Below, piece after piece: positions 24,227 to 35,781 of a DNA stretch of 64,000 bases. A model generated the notes under the pieces. It saw nothing but the letters and a program-made list of their open reading frames with translations. It did no database searches and was not told where the DNA came from. The stretch lies in contig MU832567.1 of NCBI GenBank assembly GCA_029204225.1, forward strand, positions 1 to 64,000, written 5' to 3'. How positions within the stretch are numbered: position 1 is the stretch's first letter; every line of letters starts with the position of its first letter. This DNA is from Diphasiastrum complanatum (taxonomy: Eukaryota > Streptophyta > Lycopodiopsida > Lycopodiales > Lycopodiaceae). A program made the position numbers and the translations under genes.

Positions 24227-24502
24227 ACTTAGAATTCGCTTTGCACAGGAACACAGATCATGCTACACAGTAACATAGATAGAAAATCACTCTCCTCAGC
24301 AAGCTCACATAGCAACTGTATTTCTCAAAATGAAATTACACTGTACGTATAGCTGTTCACTCAGGCAACCCATGCATGACCCAGGTTGCCGTTGGTGGGA
24401 TGTGTGTCCCGTCGACTTGCCTCGTGGCGAGGCCAATTGATCCTTATCCACTGATAGGACCCACAGTACAGTAACACAGTGATTCTAACTTTAATTCTAA
24501 CT
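24227..24502 (-). mobile_element. 3' LTR of copia element A, inverted relative to the 5' LTR
   Basis: 276 bp, reverse-complement match to 11536-11811 with the same AGTTAGAATT/AATTCTAAGT ends and only scattered differences. In its own orientation it follows a polypurine tract (AAGGGAGAG at 24503-24513) and the RNase H gene, as a 3' LTR should. The strand is opposite to the 5' LTR, which an intact element cannot show. Confidence 0.88.
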
Positions 24503-24516
24503 CTCTCCCTTAAAGT
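24503..24516 (-). promoter_or_regulatory. Polypurine tract of element A
   Basis: Minus strand TTTAAGGGAGAG directly before the 3' LTR; the RNase-resistant primer for plus-strand DNA synthesis in LTR retrotransposons. Confidence 0.7.
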
Positions 24517-24555
24517 AGAGTCACTTTTTATACAGTCATATACATAGCTTTAAAG

Positions 24556-25206
24556 TCAACAAACTTTAAATACAGTAAGTTTTGATCTAAATTTATCAAA
24601 CTTTTCTCTAGTAAGTGGCTTAGTGAAAATATCAGCTAGTTGTTCTTCTGTGCTACAATGAACATGAATTTCACGACTCAGCAGCCTCTCACGTATAAAG
24701 TGATATTGAATCTCAATGTGTTTAGTTCTCGCATGGAACACTGGATTCTTTGCTAGCTGAATGCCACTCTGACTGTCACTATGTAAAGTCGTGGTATTTT
24801 TCTGCCTTATGCCAATTTCTTCCAAGATTTGTCTCAACCATATAGCTTCTTGTGCAGCACTACACATTGCCTTATACTCTGCTTCTGTGGTGGAAAGAGA
24901 AATTGTACTTTGCTTCTTACTAGACCAGGAAAAGCAATTACCACAAAACTGGAATATATATCCTGTGGTGGATCTATGATCATCATAGTCACCACCCCAG
25001 TCTGCATCCACATAGCCACACAACTCAGGCAAACCATCATGCTTCCTGTAAATCAAGCCATACTCTGAAGTGCCTTTCACATAACGCAAAATGCGTTTAG
25101 CTGCTTTCCAATGCGTTTCTGTAGGTGCTGCCATAAACTGACTTACAATGCCAACAACATAGCATATATCTGGTCTAGTTGTGGTAAGGTAAATCAAGCT
25201 CCTCAA
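24556..25206 (-). pseudogene. Copia element A: RNase H and connection domain (inverted part)
   Basis: A clean 216-codon frame. It begins RSLIYLTTTRPDICYVVGI, exactly the part that should follow YRQLV at the cut end of the A reverse transcriptase (15200). RNase H has YVDADWGGDYDDH, TTEAEYKAM and LHSDSQSG, so the D, E, D residues are present. It ends with HARTKHIEIQYHFIRE, ADIFTKPL and a stop, then the polypurine tract and LTR. The frame is undamaged; only its position and direction are wrong. The breakpoint is at 25206/25207. Confidence 0.92.
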
Positions 25207-25760
25207 TCTTGTATATGCATCATAACAAAATGGTCAAGGACATGAATATAAATGCTATTACTACAGCAGATCAATCTGTCTGTGAAAGTTGCTTATTAGG
25301 CAAACAACCTAGAACCATATTTCCAAGAGGACAGGCCAGAAGAGCTAAGTCCATTCTGTCACTGATACATAGTGACTTATGTGGTCCTATGAGCGTACCT
25401 TCCTTGGGTAAGACTCTATATTTTATTACATTCACTGATGACTACTCCCGATTTACCAGAGTTATGTTCATTTGAAACAAATTAGAAGCATTCAATTGCT
25501 TCAAAGATTTCAAACAATATGCTGAGAATCATACTGGTCAGAAAATCAAGGCCCTACGATCTGATTCAGGGGGAGAGTACCTATCAAATGAAATGAAGGA
25601 CTATCTATCATCATGTGGCATGCACCATCAGTTTACTACAAGCTACACTCCTCAACAAAACGGAGTAGCTGAGTGGAAGAATCACACACTGTTGGAAGTT
25701 GCACGATCCAGGACAACCAATGCCCAATTACCTCAAATATTCTAGGCAAAGGGCGTGCGT
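25207..25760 (+). pseudogene. Copia element B, piece 3: integrase
   Basis: Starts MHHNKMVKDMNI inside the GAG-pre-integrase domain, precisely where piece 2 stopped. It reads CESCLLGKQPRTIF, ILSLIHSDLCGPM (catalytic Asp) and TFTDDYSRFTRVMF, then a TGA at 25473. Beyond it are LRSDSGGEYLSNEM and QQNGVAEWKN (second Asp and Glu present). A TAG follows near 25745, after which resemblance ends. No reverse transcriptase of B is found downstream. Confidence 0.88.
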
Positions 25761-28700
25761 ATAAACTGGGATGCTGCTCCTCAGGTATGACATGAAATCC
25801 ATGTTATGTTCTTTAAACTTGCTATTCTCTCTCACTCCCATATGATTGTTCGGAAGACTAATTCATGTGTCTTGCGCATGCAAGAACAACAAGGTCCACA
25901 TGACAGAGATGATGAGGAGGAATTAGATAGTTCTAGGTAGTGTTTTGGCTCTATAACTAGCCTTTCCATGTTTACAGACACTTGTGTACATGTTTTTACA
26001 CCTATCATTTTTATTCGTAAATGACAATACGCAAAAATCATCATTCAATTTTATTTGAATTGTACAAAATTGGTCAATAAGCTCATACATGATGGAAATT
26101 AAGAGAAAATTAACGACAAAAAATAAAAGATACAAGACCAAAAAAACCAAGCTCAACCTTTGAGCCAATAATAAATATGATATAAATCATATTGGAGTAT
26201 AATATTGGACTGTCAATTAAAACTTGAGAGAATGTAAGCATGTTTCTAGAAAGAAAAACAAGAACAACCAAGAGGAATGCTCAAAAGCTACAAAACCTAT
26301 GTATGTACTTGAAGAGAGAAAAAAACATTCATTTACTCATTCTAGAAGTGACCTTCTATATGTCATTGCACTCATGTATTTAAGATAGGATATTGACCAA
26401 TAAGAGGTTGAATTAGTTTTGATTTATGATTTCAAAGCATTAGTGAAGACTTTTGAATAAAAGTTTGATCTTTGGAAACTAGCTGCTATTTGCAAATATT
26501 TAAAGAAGTATGCATGAGAAGTTTTTCTTTTCTTATCTATGTTCTTTTTAATGCAATCATGGTTTGTGCAAGCAACATCTAGTTTACTTAATTTTCATTC
26601 CATGCTTTTTGTTCCTACTATGTGTTATTATGTTATTGTCAACAAAAGTGAAAGGAGATGAATGTGAATTTAGTGAGAGAGTTCACACAAATGTACTAAA
26701 GCCTTAGACCTACAAGAGTTTGGCATCTTGATAATGATGCTTCACAAAAGTAAAATCCAAAAATCTATATAAAAAATGGATATGTCTTTGAAGCAAAAGA
26801 TTCATATTGTAGAAGATAGTGTGTAAAACATTTGGTATTCAAAACCTCCAAATTTATGTTCAACCATCAATATATCACATAATATATGAAGCAAAAGATT
26901 CATATTATAGAAGATAGAGTCTAAAACATTTGGTATTCCAACCTCCAAATCTACGTTCAAGTGCCAATATATCACATAATATAAGATATGTCACATTTGG
27001 ATGAATAAGTTCCCACCTACTATAGACACCAAGAAAATTTTATTGTATGCTTGTGTACTAAACACAATCATGACCTTACTATATCTAGAATTATATAATA
27101 AGGCTCCAACCATTCTCTAAAATACTTGCATTGAAACAAATTGTGTTAGACAAGATCAACAAAAAAGACATCAAAATATTGAATGTGTCCAAAAATCTCA
27201 TGAGTACACTTTTTGGATTCTATTGATTGTTTTACCATGTCTAATGGCATGAAAACTGATTGATGAACTCGTAAAAGAATGACAAAGTAGTAGATTAAGT
27301 TGGACATCTACTTATGTGGTCCAATCTAGGGAATTTGCGGTCCTGGATGATTCATTAAGTAATTTTTTTCTTCTAAAAATCTTCAAATTTGTGGCATTGA
27401 TCTTGACCTCCAACTACCTAATTTACTAGATGTATATGTTGCATTAGTCTTTGTAAACCACATGTAACAACTTGTCCAAATATCTCTTGCAATACCTCTC
27501 TCTCCAAAGGCTTGTTTAAAATTTTTAAGCATCATTTCAAGATGAAGTGCCTTTTTAAAAAACCTTGCAACAAAGGTGATAATTACATATTTGCCAATAT
27601 CTTTTTGTTTCTTTAGTGTTATTTCTTATGATATGGCAAATCAATTCCACAATATTATCTAGTCATTTTGATAAATTATGTTCTCTCACCTAGAATCTAT
27701 AGACAGAATGTTAACCCAATAGTTGTGAAATTTTGTTTTTGTTTTTGAATGGTGCTCAATTTGCCCATGGTAGTGCAACAATGTATGAGCTACCTCATAA
27801 TATTAAGGTTATCAACAACTATACATGGTTGTTATATACAATTTCACAAATATGGCCAAGCCAAGTTCTTAGAGTTTGGAACAAAAGACTCTAGAATGTC
27901 ATTACACAGTAGCCCGAGTTTGACCATATGCCTTCTATGTCATTGTGAATAACTCTACCTGATTCTTCGTGCTTCCGTAGATATAGTTGTGAGCTTTAAT
28001 TGATCTTTTTGAGATGATATTGTTGCATTTGTAGTGATTCTAGAAGGCAATTTTCTCAGGTTCATACCTTCCATGCTTTTTAAAGGCGTACACGAACCTA
28101 ACATAAAAGTATGACATGAACAAGGATGAAATGCATCATGAAATTGCTCTCTCTAATCTAGTGATTGAAGATGATACTATCATGTATGTATAGTACTACA
28201 AGATAATAATATTGTGTCAATTTGACAAGGCTTTGCTCTAGTTCATACTTTCCAAGCTCTTTTAAGGCATACATGATCATAAAACAAATGTATATTGACA
28301 TAAACATGGATAAAATGTATGGAGTCATTGTTTCTATTGTGGTGATTCAAGAGGATAATATTAACTCACATATTGAGTTTAGCTTGCCTACTACAATGCA
28401 AGTATCAAGATGGAGTTTAAACAGTAAAACTTTAGGAGTATTGTTCCCATCATCTTCATAAGTTTGCCACTATGGGAGAAACATAAGTCCTTTAGAGTGA
28501 ATGTTGCCCTTTACTTCCCAAATTTTTATACTAAACTATGTACAATTCACATCTAGCCTATGCTCTAAAAATTATTTAGGGGATTCCAAACTTTAGGTTT
28601 AAGAATACAGAAGAGTCAATAAGTTGAATGCATGATCAATTCAAGAAAATATTGAAAATCTAGACATTGTGAAGATGCTTTATCTCATGAGAGCCCATAT

Positions 28701-28920
28701 TTTTCACAATGTTTGTAAAAAGTTACATTTAGCAAATACAAGATCGGTTCATAAGTTTATAATACACCATGCAAAAATGTATTGATGGGGCATGGTGAGG
28801 GCAAAGAAAATGAATGATATCAAGAGCCTCTAAATAGTTTGAATATTTAAGTTATGACGCATAGAGATTTTGTCACAATTAAGGTCATTTGGTCTCTTTG
28901 TTAATCTGTGAGCATGCTAG
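25761..28920. other. No recognised gene; AT-rich with diverged duplications
   Basis: No supportable gene. The DNA is AT-rich, and its open frames are short. A tandem repeat lies at 26790-26985 and a diverged duplication at about 28039-28130 and 28238-28330 (a TTCATACctTCCAtGCT phrase and following 80 bp). A LDIyLCGPI-like phrase near 27305-27330 hints at a very old copia integrase, too weak to call. Confidence 0.5.
26790..26985. repeat. 98-bp tandem duplication
   Basis: Two adjacent copies beginning GAAGCAAAAGATTCATATT (26790 and 26888), both ending ATATATCACATAATATA. They differ at a modest number of positions, so the duplication is fairly recent compared with other repeats nearby. Confidence 0.9.
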
Positions 28921-28929
28921 CTATTTAGA

Positions 28930-29904
28930 GTCAACGGTAGGAAAATAGGCCTAGGTCAAAATCTAAATTGAACAATGCAACATAAGAAGACCAAGAGAAA
29001 AAGAAGAGAAAGGAAACTATATACTGATGAGAATCGAAACAAATGAAATGCGGATAAATTCGGATGGACTTCGGATATGATTGTTGGTCACTGCCTGCTA
29101 TATCATTCCTACAATCCTCCAGAATGTAGACAGACACTGCCGACCTACGTTTAAGTTAATTCAGCATTCAACAAGATTGAACCTATGTGTGGAATAGATA
29201 AAACAGGCGAATGAGATACACGAACAATGAGCAGACAATAATTTAATCAAGATCAGACAATTTAGAATGATATGTGCATAACAGTTACAACATCATCTAT
29301 TGATCCTCTTGGTTTAAGCACTGTGTGACAGACCCACACAGCGCATTGGCATGAGAGAAGCGGTGTTCTCCCACGAACAGTGTCTTGCTTACTAGCAGAC
29401 TCCTTGGATCTCTGTGGATCCTATTTACCATGTCTCGCTCATTGGCAGACTTCTCTATTCTGTATTTTCTATCTATATGTATGTGTATGGTGCATCAGCA
29501 ACTGCATATATTCAGAGCAATATCTTGATTAGATAGATTAAACAATCTAAAACTAATCATAGATTACATGAATGGCGGATTAGCCACGTTCTAACGTTCT
29601 TCTACTGACGTCATCATATCATATCAGGAAACTGTACTTCACGGTACTTGTTTGATCTTCCTGGTCTTTTGGAGCGTGAAGAGTTGAAAGTATTCGACCT
29701 TCGGGTGTCTCGAATATTTTCATTTCGCGTCGTTTGACCTTCGGCTGAGCTCCTGTTGTTCGCGAGCATTTCGTCTTCGAGATCTTTGTTTTCGAGGTCT
29801 TCGAGATCTTCTTTTTCGAGGTCTTCGAGTTCGAGGTATTTGACTTCGAGATATTCATTAGGTTGGGAGTCGAGAGCTAGCAGAACTTTAGTAAATAGAA
29901 ACAC
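28930..29904 (-). mobile_element. Decayed copia 3' tail, related to element E
   Basis: Plus-strand phrases here (GTCTCGCTCATTGGCAGACT near 29432, CTTGCTTACTAGCAGACTCC near 29384) match the LTR of element E at 59355-59420 (GTCTCGCTCGTTGGCGG, CTGCTCGTTGGCAGACT). The minus frame at 29614-29904 reads EGQTTRNENIRDTRRS, matching EGQTYAEDRKKSIRDSARR in the tail frame of E. It is therefore the 3' untranslated tail plus LTR of an older E relative. The rest of the element is not present. Confidence 0.5.
29745..29855 (-). repeat. Acidic minirepeat, TTCGAGATC/TTCGAGGTC units
   Basis: Irregular 9-15-bp units of (T/C)TTCGAG(A/G)TCTTCG code, on the minus strand, an ELEDLEKEDLEDLENKDLED-like run. Possibly a repeat expansion in the tail of the E-related element. 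Confidence 0.6.
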
Positions 29905-32860
29905 TTTGTTTCTTCATATACAACCCTAGGTTATGTGTGAGATGTCATCCATCTAATTTCTCAAGCATTATTACCTTAAGCATGGCAAAATGCATAGCAA
30001 TATATGGACTTGCATATCTATAATATTTAATTAAGTCCACTCTAAAATTAATACATTTGATGGCACACGCCTTACAAAATTTAAGTATCACATTTCAAGT
30101 GGCAAGAATTATGATCATGAGTTAAAATTGTCTAGAGCAACATTTTCCAAAAATGGCAAGACTTAAAAACCTCAAATATCAAAGGAAAACTCAAGCAACA
30201 CTAGTTTTGCCTTGCAATCCAAGGCCACATACTCTAGAATATCTTTGAAAGGCAAGAGAGGCCCATGAAGGGCACTGCATCTTGCAAAATCAAAAGTTGA
30301 TAAGGAGTATATGAGTTGTATGGTGGGAATAAAGGCGTGTCACTCTCCCAAGTGTACTACCTTCTTAAAAGCCATCAATGTTGTCATTCAAGGTAGCACG
30401 TTTCCATCACCCTCAAGTCTCCATACACTCACACTCGCACCAAAAATACACACAAGTTTGCTGATGCGCTTGCCAAGCCCAGCACTTGGTTGAGAATGTG
30501 GGCGATGGCGTGCGTAGGTGGGGCACATGATCCTTCATTAACATTCTCGTCTACATCCATATAATCTCGTGAGTCTTCTCGAATGTGATCAGCATCCATC
30601 TCTCCCATCATCCATGCATAGCCATGTTATGCTGTATGTATGTTGAAGCGACTGTAGTACTTGCATCCCGTTAATCTGATCACGTATCAGGTCAAATTTC
30701 TACGTAAGGAGAAGAATCATGATAATTATGTCACTCATGGGCCATGACTGCCACAGTCGTCTTTCATTCTACTACGATATACAAGGTAACCGTGCCTATT
30801 AATCACTGATCCATATCATCATCAAAAGCAACGGTAATGACTCACTTGTAAAATGGCTGCTCTCTGCTAGGACGGCGGTAGTGGGCAGGCTCGGTCACTA
30901 CCAGAAAGATCAGCTTTTCTTGATTGGAAAACGAGTGATCTTGGCAAGATCGACACATTGATTAATTGGTAGAGCTCCAAAGCTGTGATTTTACATTTCA
31001 CATATGATAGTTGATAGAGCTCCAGTGCCGTGATTATGCACAGAATGTGGAGACTCTGTTGCTCCTAACGCCGGCACTTAGTCTGGAAAGCATATCTGCT
31101 CATTGCATGTATATAATGTCAACAGGACAGTTCAAGTCAGACGAGCTTAGATTTCACATTTATCAACTTCATCTTCCCTTGGCCATCAGAGTTCTACACA
31201 GAGACCAAGATCTATGCATATACTTTGTGTTGGTTTACTATGTCACAAGTGTGGATTATCTTTATACCTCTAGAAACTGTTTTTATGTGATTACTATGAC
31301 ACAAAGTGTTGGAATTGATTAATCAATAAATGATATCACTATGAGAAATGGGGTCATCTGAATTGTGACTTGTTATGATGTCTCTCCAATGAAGTTAATT
31401 TGTTCATGTGGTCCGAACTCTAGAGAATGATCTATTTAGGGATGTATGTTGTCTTACAAAGCGGTCATGGGATGTGTGTAGTGTATAGAATCTCGTAGTT
31501 TCTTTGTAAGTATTATACATCTCTCACTATCAAAATACAATGTCATTTGAAGCTCGTGATTTTCTTGAAAATTGGTAAGTCTTAATATTGTTTCATGTGT
31601 TGTTGACATGCTGTATAGTCAATTTTTAGGTCCATCTTAGTGGGGTACAGTTGTTGACTTCCACCAGAAAGGTGCAGGCTCGAATCCCGCCGACCATTCC
31701 GTAGTTACATTTGATCCATTAAGGCTATATTTGTTGGCAATCTAGAGTTACATATAGTTGACTTGATAGAGGTTTGATTGATTGCAATTTCATTCGATAT
31801 TTGTTTTGATCACTTCAACAACTTATCGATTTAATGTAGTGAATAGTGTGATGCAATATTAAGAATTGTTTTCTATTTAGATGTTGGATATTTGTATTTA
31901 CAAAATTGATGAATCATTGATAATTAATTATTAACTTCAAGAACTTTTTGTCGCTATTTGAGTTGTGATTTGCCATTGATCCTTTTATTACTATTATTTT
32001 CATAAAAATCTTATGGCTATGTAGCTCCTTTTATACATTATTCATTTCACTCAAAATTGTAGTGATCTATCATGATGCTGGTGACACATGATATTGGTTC
32101 TACTATATGCCATTGTCACTATCGCTATTGTGTACTCAAATACTGCCATTCATGTGCATATTCAATGTTGATAGTAAGATCTAACATTGTTATTTATGTA
32201 AGTGCAAGCCCTTTTTAAGGTTTTGATCAGCCATAATTGCACTTGAGCTAAAAGAACCCTCGCCCAATTAGAAAAGTCAAGAAATATCCAAAACTCTCAT
32301 TATTTTGAGTGGAGCTATTTTTTACAGTTTCCAAGTTGTACACAACCTTGTGAAGGTTCATCTCTCATATGAAACTCTTTGTGAAATTTCCATCCATCTA
32401 GAATTGCATTTAAACTAAAAGAACATTTTCAAGTCTCAAAAAATAAAGAAATAGCCATTTTTAATCCTCGATGATGATCCGAATGCAGCTATTTCTTACT
32501 GTTTTCTAGCTAAAGACATATTTGCAAAGGTTGATACCACAAATAGAGTCTCTACAAATGTTAGATCGTTTATGAGTAATTCTTTAACAAAGAAAAAGAA
32601 CCTTCACAAAGTTGTAACTATTAATCATTTTGCTTGATCTTCACAATAATCTTTGCAAAACCCTCGCTGGATTTCATTTGTAATAAAGAAACAACTGAAA
32701 TTGTACAATAAAAGATAGTAAATCAAACTTTCAATTATCATTATCAACTATTTTTTACAAGATTCACTGACTATTACCATGAGTTTTACCTCACTTTAGA
32801 ACTTGCATAGTGAATGAGATTGATTTGGTAGAATAACAACTCAAAAAAGGACAAGGACAT
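29905..32860. other. No recognised protein gene
   Basis: A 103-codon frame at 31011-31322 has no family resemblance that I can name. Diverged tandem duplication at about 32236-32365 and 32403-32535 (TTGCAcTTgAgCTAAAAGAAC phrase, then GCTATTTtTTACtGTTT). The only feature with a possible RNA role is the tRNA-like stretch at 31627-31697. Confidence 0.45.
31627..31697 (+). tRNA. tRNA-like sequence or SINE head (not a confident tRNA)
   Basis: GGCTCGAATCC at about 31677 is a near-perfect B box (GGTTCGANNCC) inside a T-arm-like stem (GCAGG..CCCGC, 4 of 5 pairs). TTAGTGGGGTA about 40 bases upstream resembles an A box/D arm. The 3' side CGACCA can pair partly with AGGTC at the 5' side. The central CTTCCAC could be a Gly(TCC) anticodon loop. 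The anticodon stem is poor, so this is more likely a tRNA-derived SINE or tRNA pseudogene. Confidence 0.3.
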
Positions 32861-32910
32861 TTACACCAAAAATTGTAGGAAGAGATCCACCCACAAAGGC
32901 CAAATCCAAT

Positions 32911-33618
32911 GGATCCTATTAACGGACCTATTTCTATGCCAGTTATACGACTCCAAGTGGTCAAAAAGGAGCCGGAGTCATCTTCGAAACAAGCTATATC
33001 TAGATTAGAGGATGTATTGTCTAAAGCAGGCTTACATAAAGGCCATGTTAAAATAAAAAAAGACAACAAGCTTTCAGGTTAATCAGGAAATATTCCATGC
33101 AAATCGAGCATTGGAGGATCCAAAGCTTGTAGATCTTTATCAAATTATTTTGGCAAAGAAACCAAGATTCAATATTCGATTTGAAAAGAGATAATAGCTA
33201 CAACTCAAGATTTTGAAGAACTAGGTTCTACTCGGCTACTCAAAGTTGTAGTTTGGAGAAAATTAGACAACATGGTGAATACTTGACAAAAAATCAGTCT
33301 TTAAATATTGATGTACAAATGATACAGAAGACAACCAGTGAATTTGTGGATGCAGTTCGAAGTGCATGGGGAGCAGATCATATAACACATTATATGGTAA
33401 GATTTCGGTGTAACACTATTATAGACAAATATGTGCAATTAATTTAGATACTTTCGGTATTGATTTATATATTGTTTGTATGTCATGCGACACATATTAC
33501 GGCATCATTCGACATTCTTTGCAAGAAATAGTGGAAGTCTTAGCATATGGTCATCTCAAGGAATGGAAAAATCTCATTGGCAAGCAAGAGTGGCATTTCA
33601 TAAAAGTACACAACATTA
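32911..33618 (+). pseudogene. Family X transposase-like gene, copy 1 (decayed)
   Basis: Three open stretches in series. 32911-33078 is a small Lys/Glu-rich frame (MDPINGPISMPVIRLQVVKK). 33253-33396 contains GADHITHYM and ends in a GT donor. 33488-33618 reads RHILRHHSTFFARNSGSLS and then SIWSSQGMEKSHWQAR. The last two align with 41560-41714 and 41810-41950 of copy 2, including the intron between THxM and HI. In copy 1 the acceptor AG is lost and a TAG follows KSTQH. The family is unknown to me by name; see copy 2. Confidence 0.55.
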
Positions 33619-34047
33619 GAGAAAATATGGGCTCAAAATGGGCCCTTTAAGAAATTTCACTTTAGAGAGAGGTTACGTAGAGAGATAATGTGAACCGGTA
33701 ACTTTGGGTCACCATTTTTCGAGTTTTTGGCCTTGTCCGATGTTTAACTGGTAAGGTTAACTTCATACATTAGTTAGTTAAGCATGAGATGTGATAACTT
33801 CTATGCATGCTCATTTCAAAATTTGGGGCTAGAGCTTTAAGACTGTAAATCTTGATGTGCTCACTGTAAAAACTGAAGTGGGAGTAGCAAAAACTGAAGT
33901 GAGAGTACAATGAGCACTTTTCAAATATTTGTATGCTTACAACGAAATATGAGGTGGGACGATTTTTCAGCGTGACATAAACATTACAATGGAAAGGTAT
34001 GCTAAATCTATTTAGTTTGACTTATTGTAGTTTGAAGCATTTACGGA

Positions 34048-34623
34048 TTGTGGCTTTCAACAGTGGAAATGTTCCATTTGCATGTTGCACTTCCTATGGA
34101 ATGCACTCCAATTATTAAGAAAATTAATAATGTTGTAGAGAATGCTGCTGCAATAGTCAGAGATTTGAGAATGAATAATCATAAGAATATAGATTTATGG
34201 GTGGATGGATCAATTTATTCTAATGATCCAGCTACTAATTTGTGTCCAAATTTTAAGTTCGTAACCCGTCTTCTCAGTTTTGTATGTGAAGCTGGAAATA
34301 GCGAATTACTTGGATATTGTCAAAGGTTGCGTGATATTGGAATGCATAGCATATCTTGTTTTAATCAGCAATTACAGTTTGCTAATCAATAATTGCAACA
34401 TGCAAATAAATAATTGCATCATTATGTGCAACACACTAGTGCTGAAAACAATGCACTCAAGAATGCTATATCAGATTTGAATGCTACAATTACTACTCTT
34501 TGGGGCTCAAACCAAGAAATATTAGAATCCATAGAGAAGTTGCGAAGTGACAATTTAAAATCTGTTGTTGATATAAAAGTTATCAAAAAGGCATTGATGA
34601 AAAGAAAAAGAAAGAGAGTGTGA
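34048..34623 (+). pseudogene. Unknown ORF with coiled-coil-like, basic C-terminus
   Basis: One frame runs from ATG 34048 to a stop at 34621, interrupted by only two TAA codons (34390 and 34408). Both sit where a repeated heptad pattern predicts CAA: FANQ(stop)LQHANK(stop)LHHYVQ. The N-terminal half includes KKINNVVENAAAIVRDLRM and LCPNFKFVTRLLSFVCEAGN. The C-terminal half is Asn/Glu-rich with regular hydrophobic spacing (ENNALKNAISDLNATI) and ends KKALMKRKRKRV, a nuclear-localisation-like basic tail. It lies downstream of family X copy 1 and may be its last exon or a partner gene. Function unknown. Confidence 0.4.
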
Positions 34624-34777
34624 AAGATTCAATTAGTTTAGTCATATTTGTTACATTTCTGTATTTGGCAAATTGAGGCCAACTTTATATTAGACTTAGA
34701 GTTTGACTTTTCAAATTCATTAGTCTAAATTTCATTTGAATAAATATTTTTTGAAATTGTGGGAAAGTTAGTTGTCG

Positions 34778-35240
34778 AGTTTGAGTGGATTCAAATTTAA
34801 ATGCTGGGTATATTGAATCTAGACCAAAAACAATAGGGTTTACATTTTGGAGGGAAAGCCAAGTGGCCAAATAGGGTTTGGACCTATTATAAAAGGATGT
34901 AACTCATGGAGAGACAAATCTTCTCTCTTCTCTATCTCATTTCATGCTTATACATGGTTCTCTTGGGTTCTACCATTGGTGCACTATACTTGTGATTGCT
35001 TGCAATTCCATGTGTAGAATGATCTATATTTGTTATTTTTGGATCCACACGTGTGAAATATAGTAGCTTGCTAGTTTTGTATAGACAACAATGTTACTTT
35101 ATGATTTGGTTCATGTTTGATCAAGTTCCATTAGAGTTTGCATCTCATTCATAGAGTAGTGCTGATTTTTCTACATTGGCAACATTGTTGATTTGTTCAA
35201 TTTATGGGTTTGGATCATCATTGATCTGAATTTTTTCACA
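34778..35240 (+). mobile_element. 5' LTR of copia element D
   Basis: Matches 39543-40025, sharing GCCAAGTGGCCAAATaGGGTT, TTATAAAAGGATgTAACTC (TATA box near 34889) and GTTCTCTTGGGTTCTAC. It ends TTTTTTCACA at the primer-binding site. The 3' LTR has two extra short blocks (about 6 and 23 bp). The first 10-15 bp differ from the 3' LTR start TGTGAAAATTC. The preceding 115 bp (from about 34663, TTGGCAAATTGAGGCC) are shared with the solo LTR at 42.6 kb but absent at 39.5 kb. Confidence 0.8.
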
Positions 35241-35252
35241 TGGTATCAGAGT
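35241..35252 (+). promoter_or_regulatory. Primer-binding site of copia element D
   Basis: TGGTATCAGAGT abuts the LTR end; one mismatch to the usual initiator tRNA-Met site TGGTATCAGAGC. Confidence 0.88.
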
Positions 35253-35781
35253 TGTGTTTCAGATTATGAAGGAGAAAATCATATCTAGCAATGATTTGGT
35301 GAAGATATCAAGGCTAGAGCATGCCAGAGAGGATTCTACGCCAAAATTGAGTTTCTTGCATTTGTAGATTGGATCTTTTGTAGATCAAAACCCTATATAG
35401 GTTTATAAACTTGATTAGTTCCAATTTTTGAATTCACATACTGGATTTGGCCGATTTTTGGATAATTGGATCAGCCTAAGTGGTGGCTAATATATTGCAT
35501 ATCCGATTTGTCAGCATTTGCATGTAGATTTGGAATAATCAATTTTTTGTGATTTTGTCAAAACTGTGATTTTGATTGGATCTCCAGATAGTGAGAAAAG
35601 ATCATAGGTTGATTAAGATTTCATGATTCTATGTGTTGATTTGCTTGGTCTAAGTGCTAGAAGAGAATTTTTTGAGTAGTTTCAGATATTTGTGATTTCT
35701 TTTGAAAATATTTGTTGTTGTTCAAAGGAGTGCTTTGTGCATTGAAATAGGTTGAAAGAGAAGGCAACATCTAGTGGATTC

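Noticed and set aside
27290-27345. Copia integrase motif (LDIyLCGPI-like) in 26.5-28.6 kb
   Set aside because: One short phrase only; no second catalytic motif or zinc site could be read in any frame.
31011-31322. 103-codon open frame as a gene
   Set aside because: No recognisable domain, no splice or promoter context, and chance frames of this length are expected in 64 kb.
34390-34410. Alternative genetic code (TAA read as Gln)
   Set aside because: RPN7 and other frames use standard stops; two C-to-T changes in silenced DNA are sufficient.
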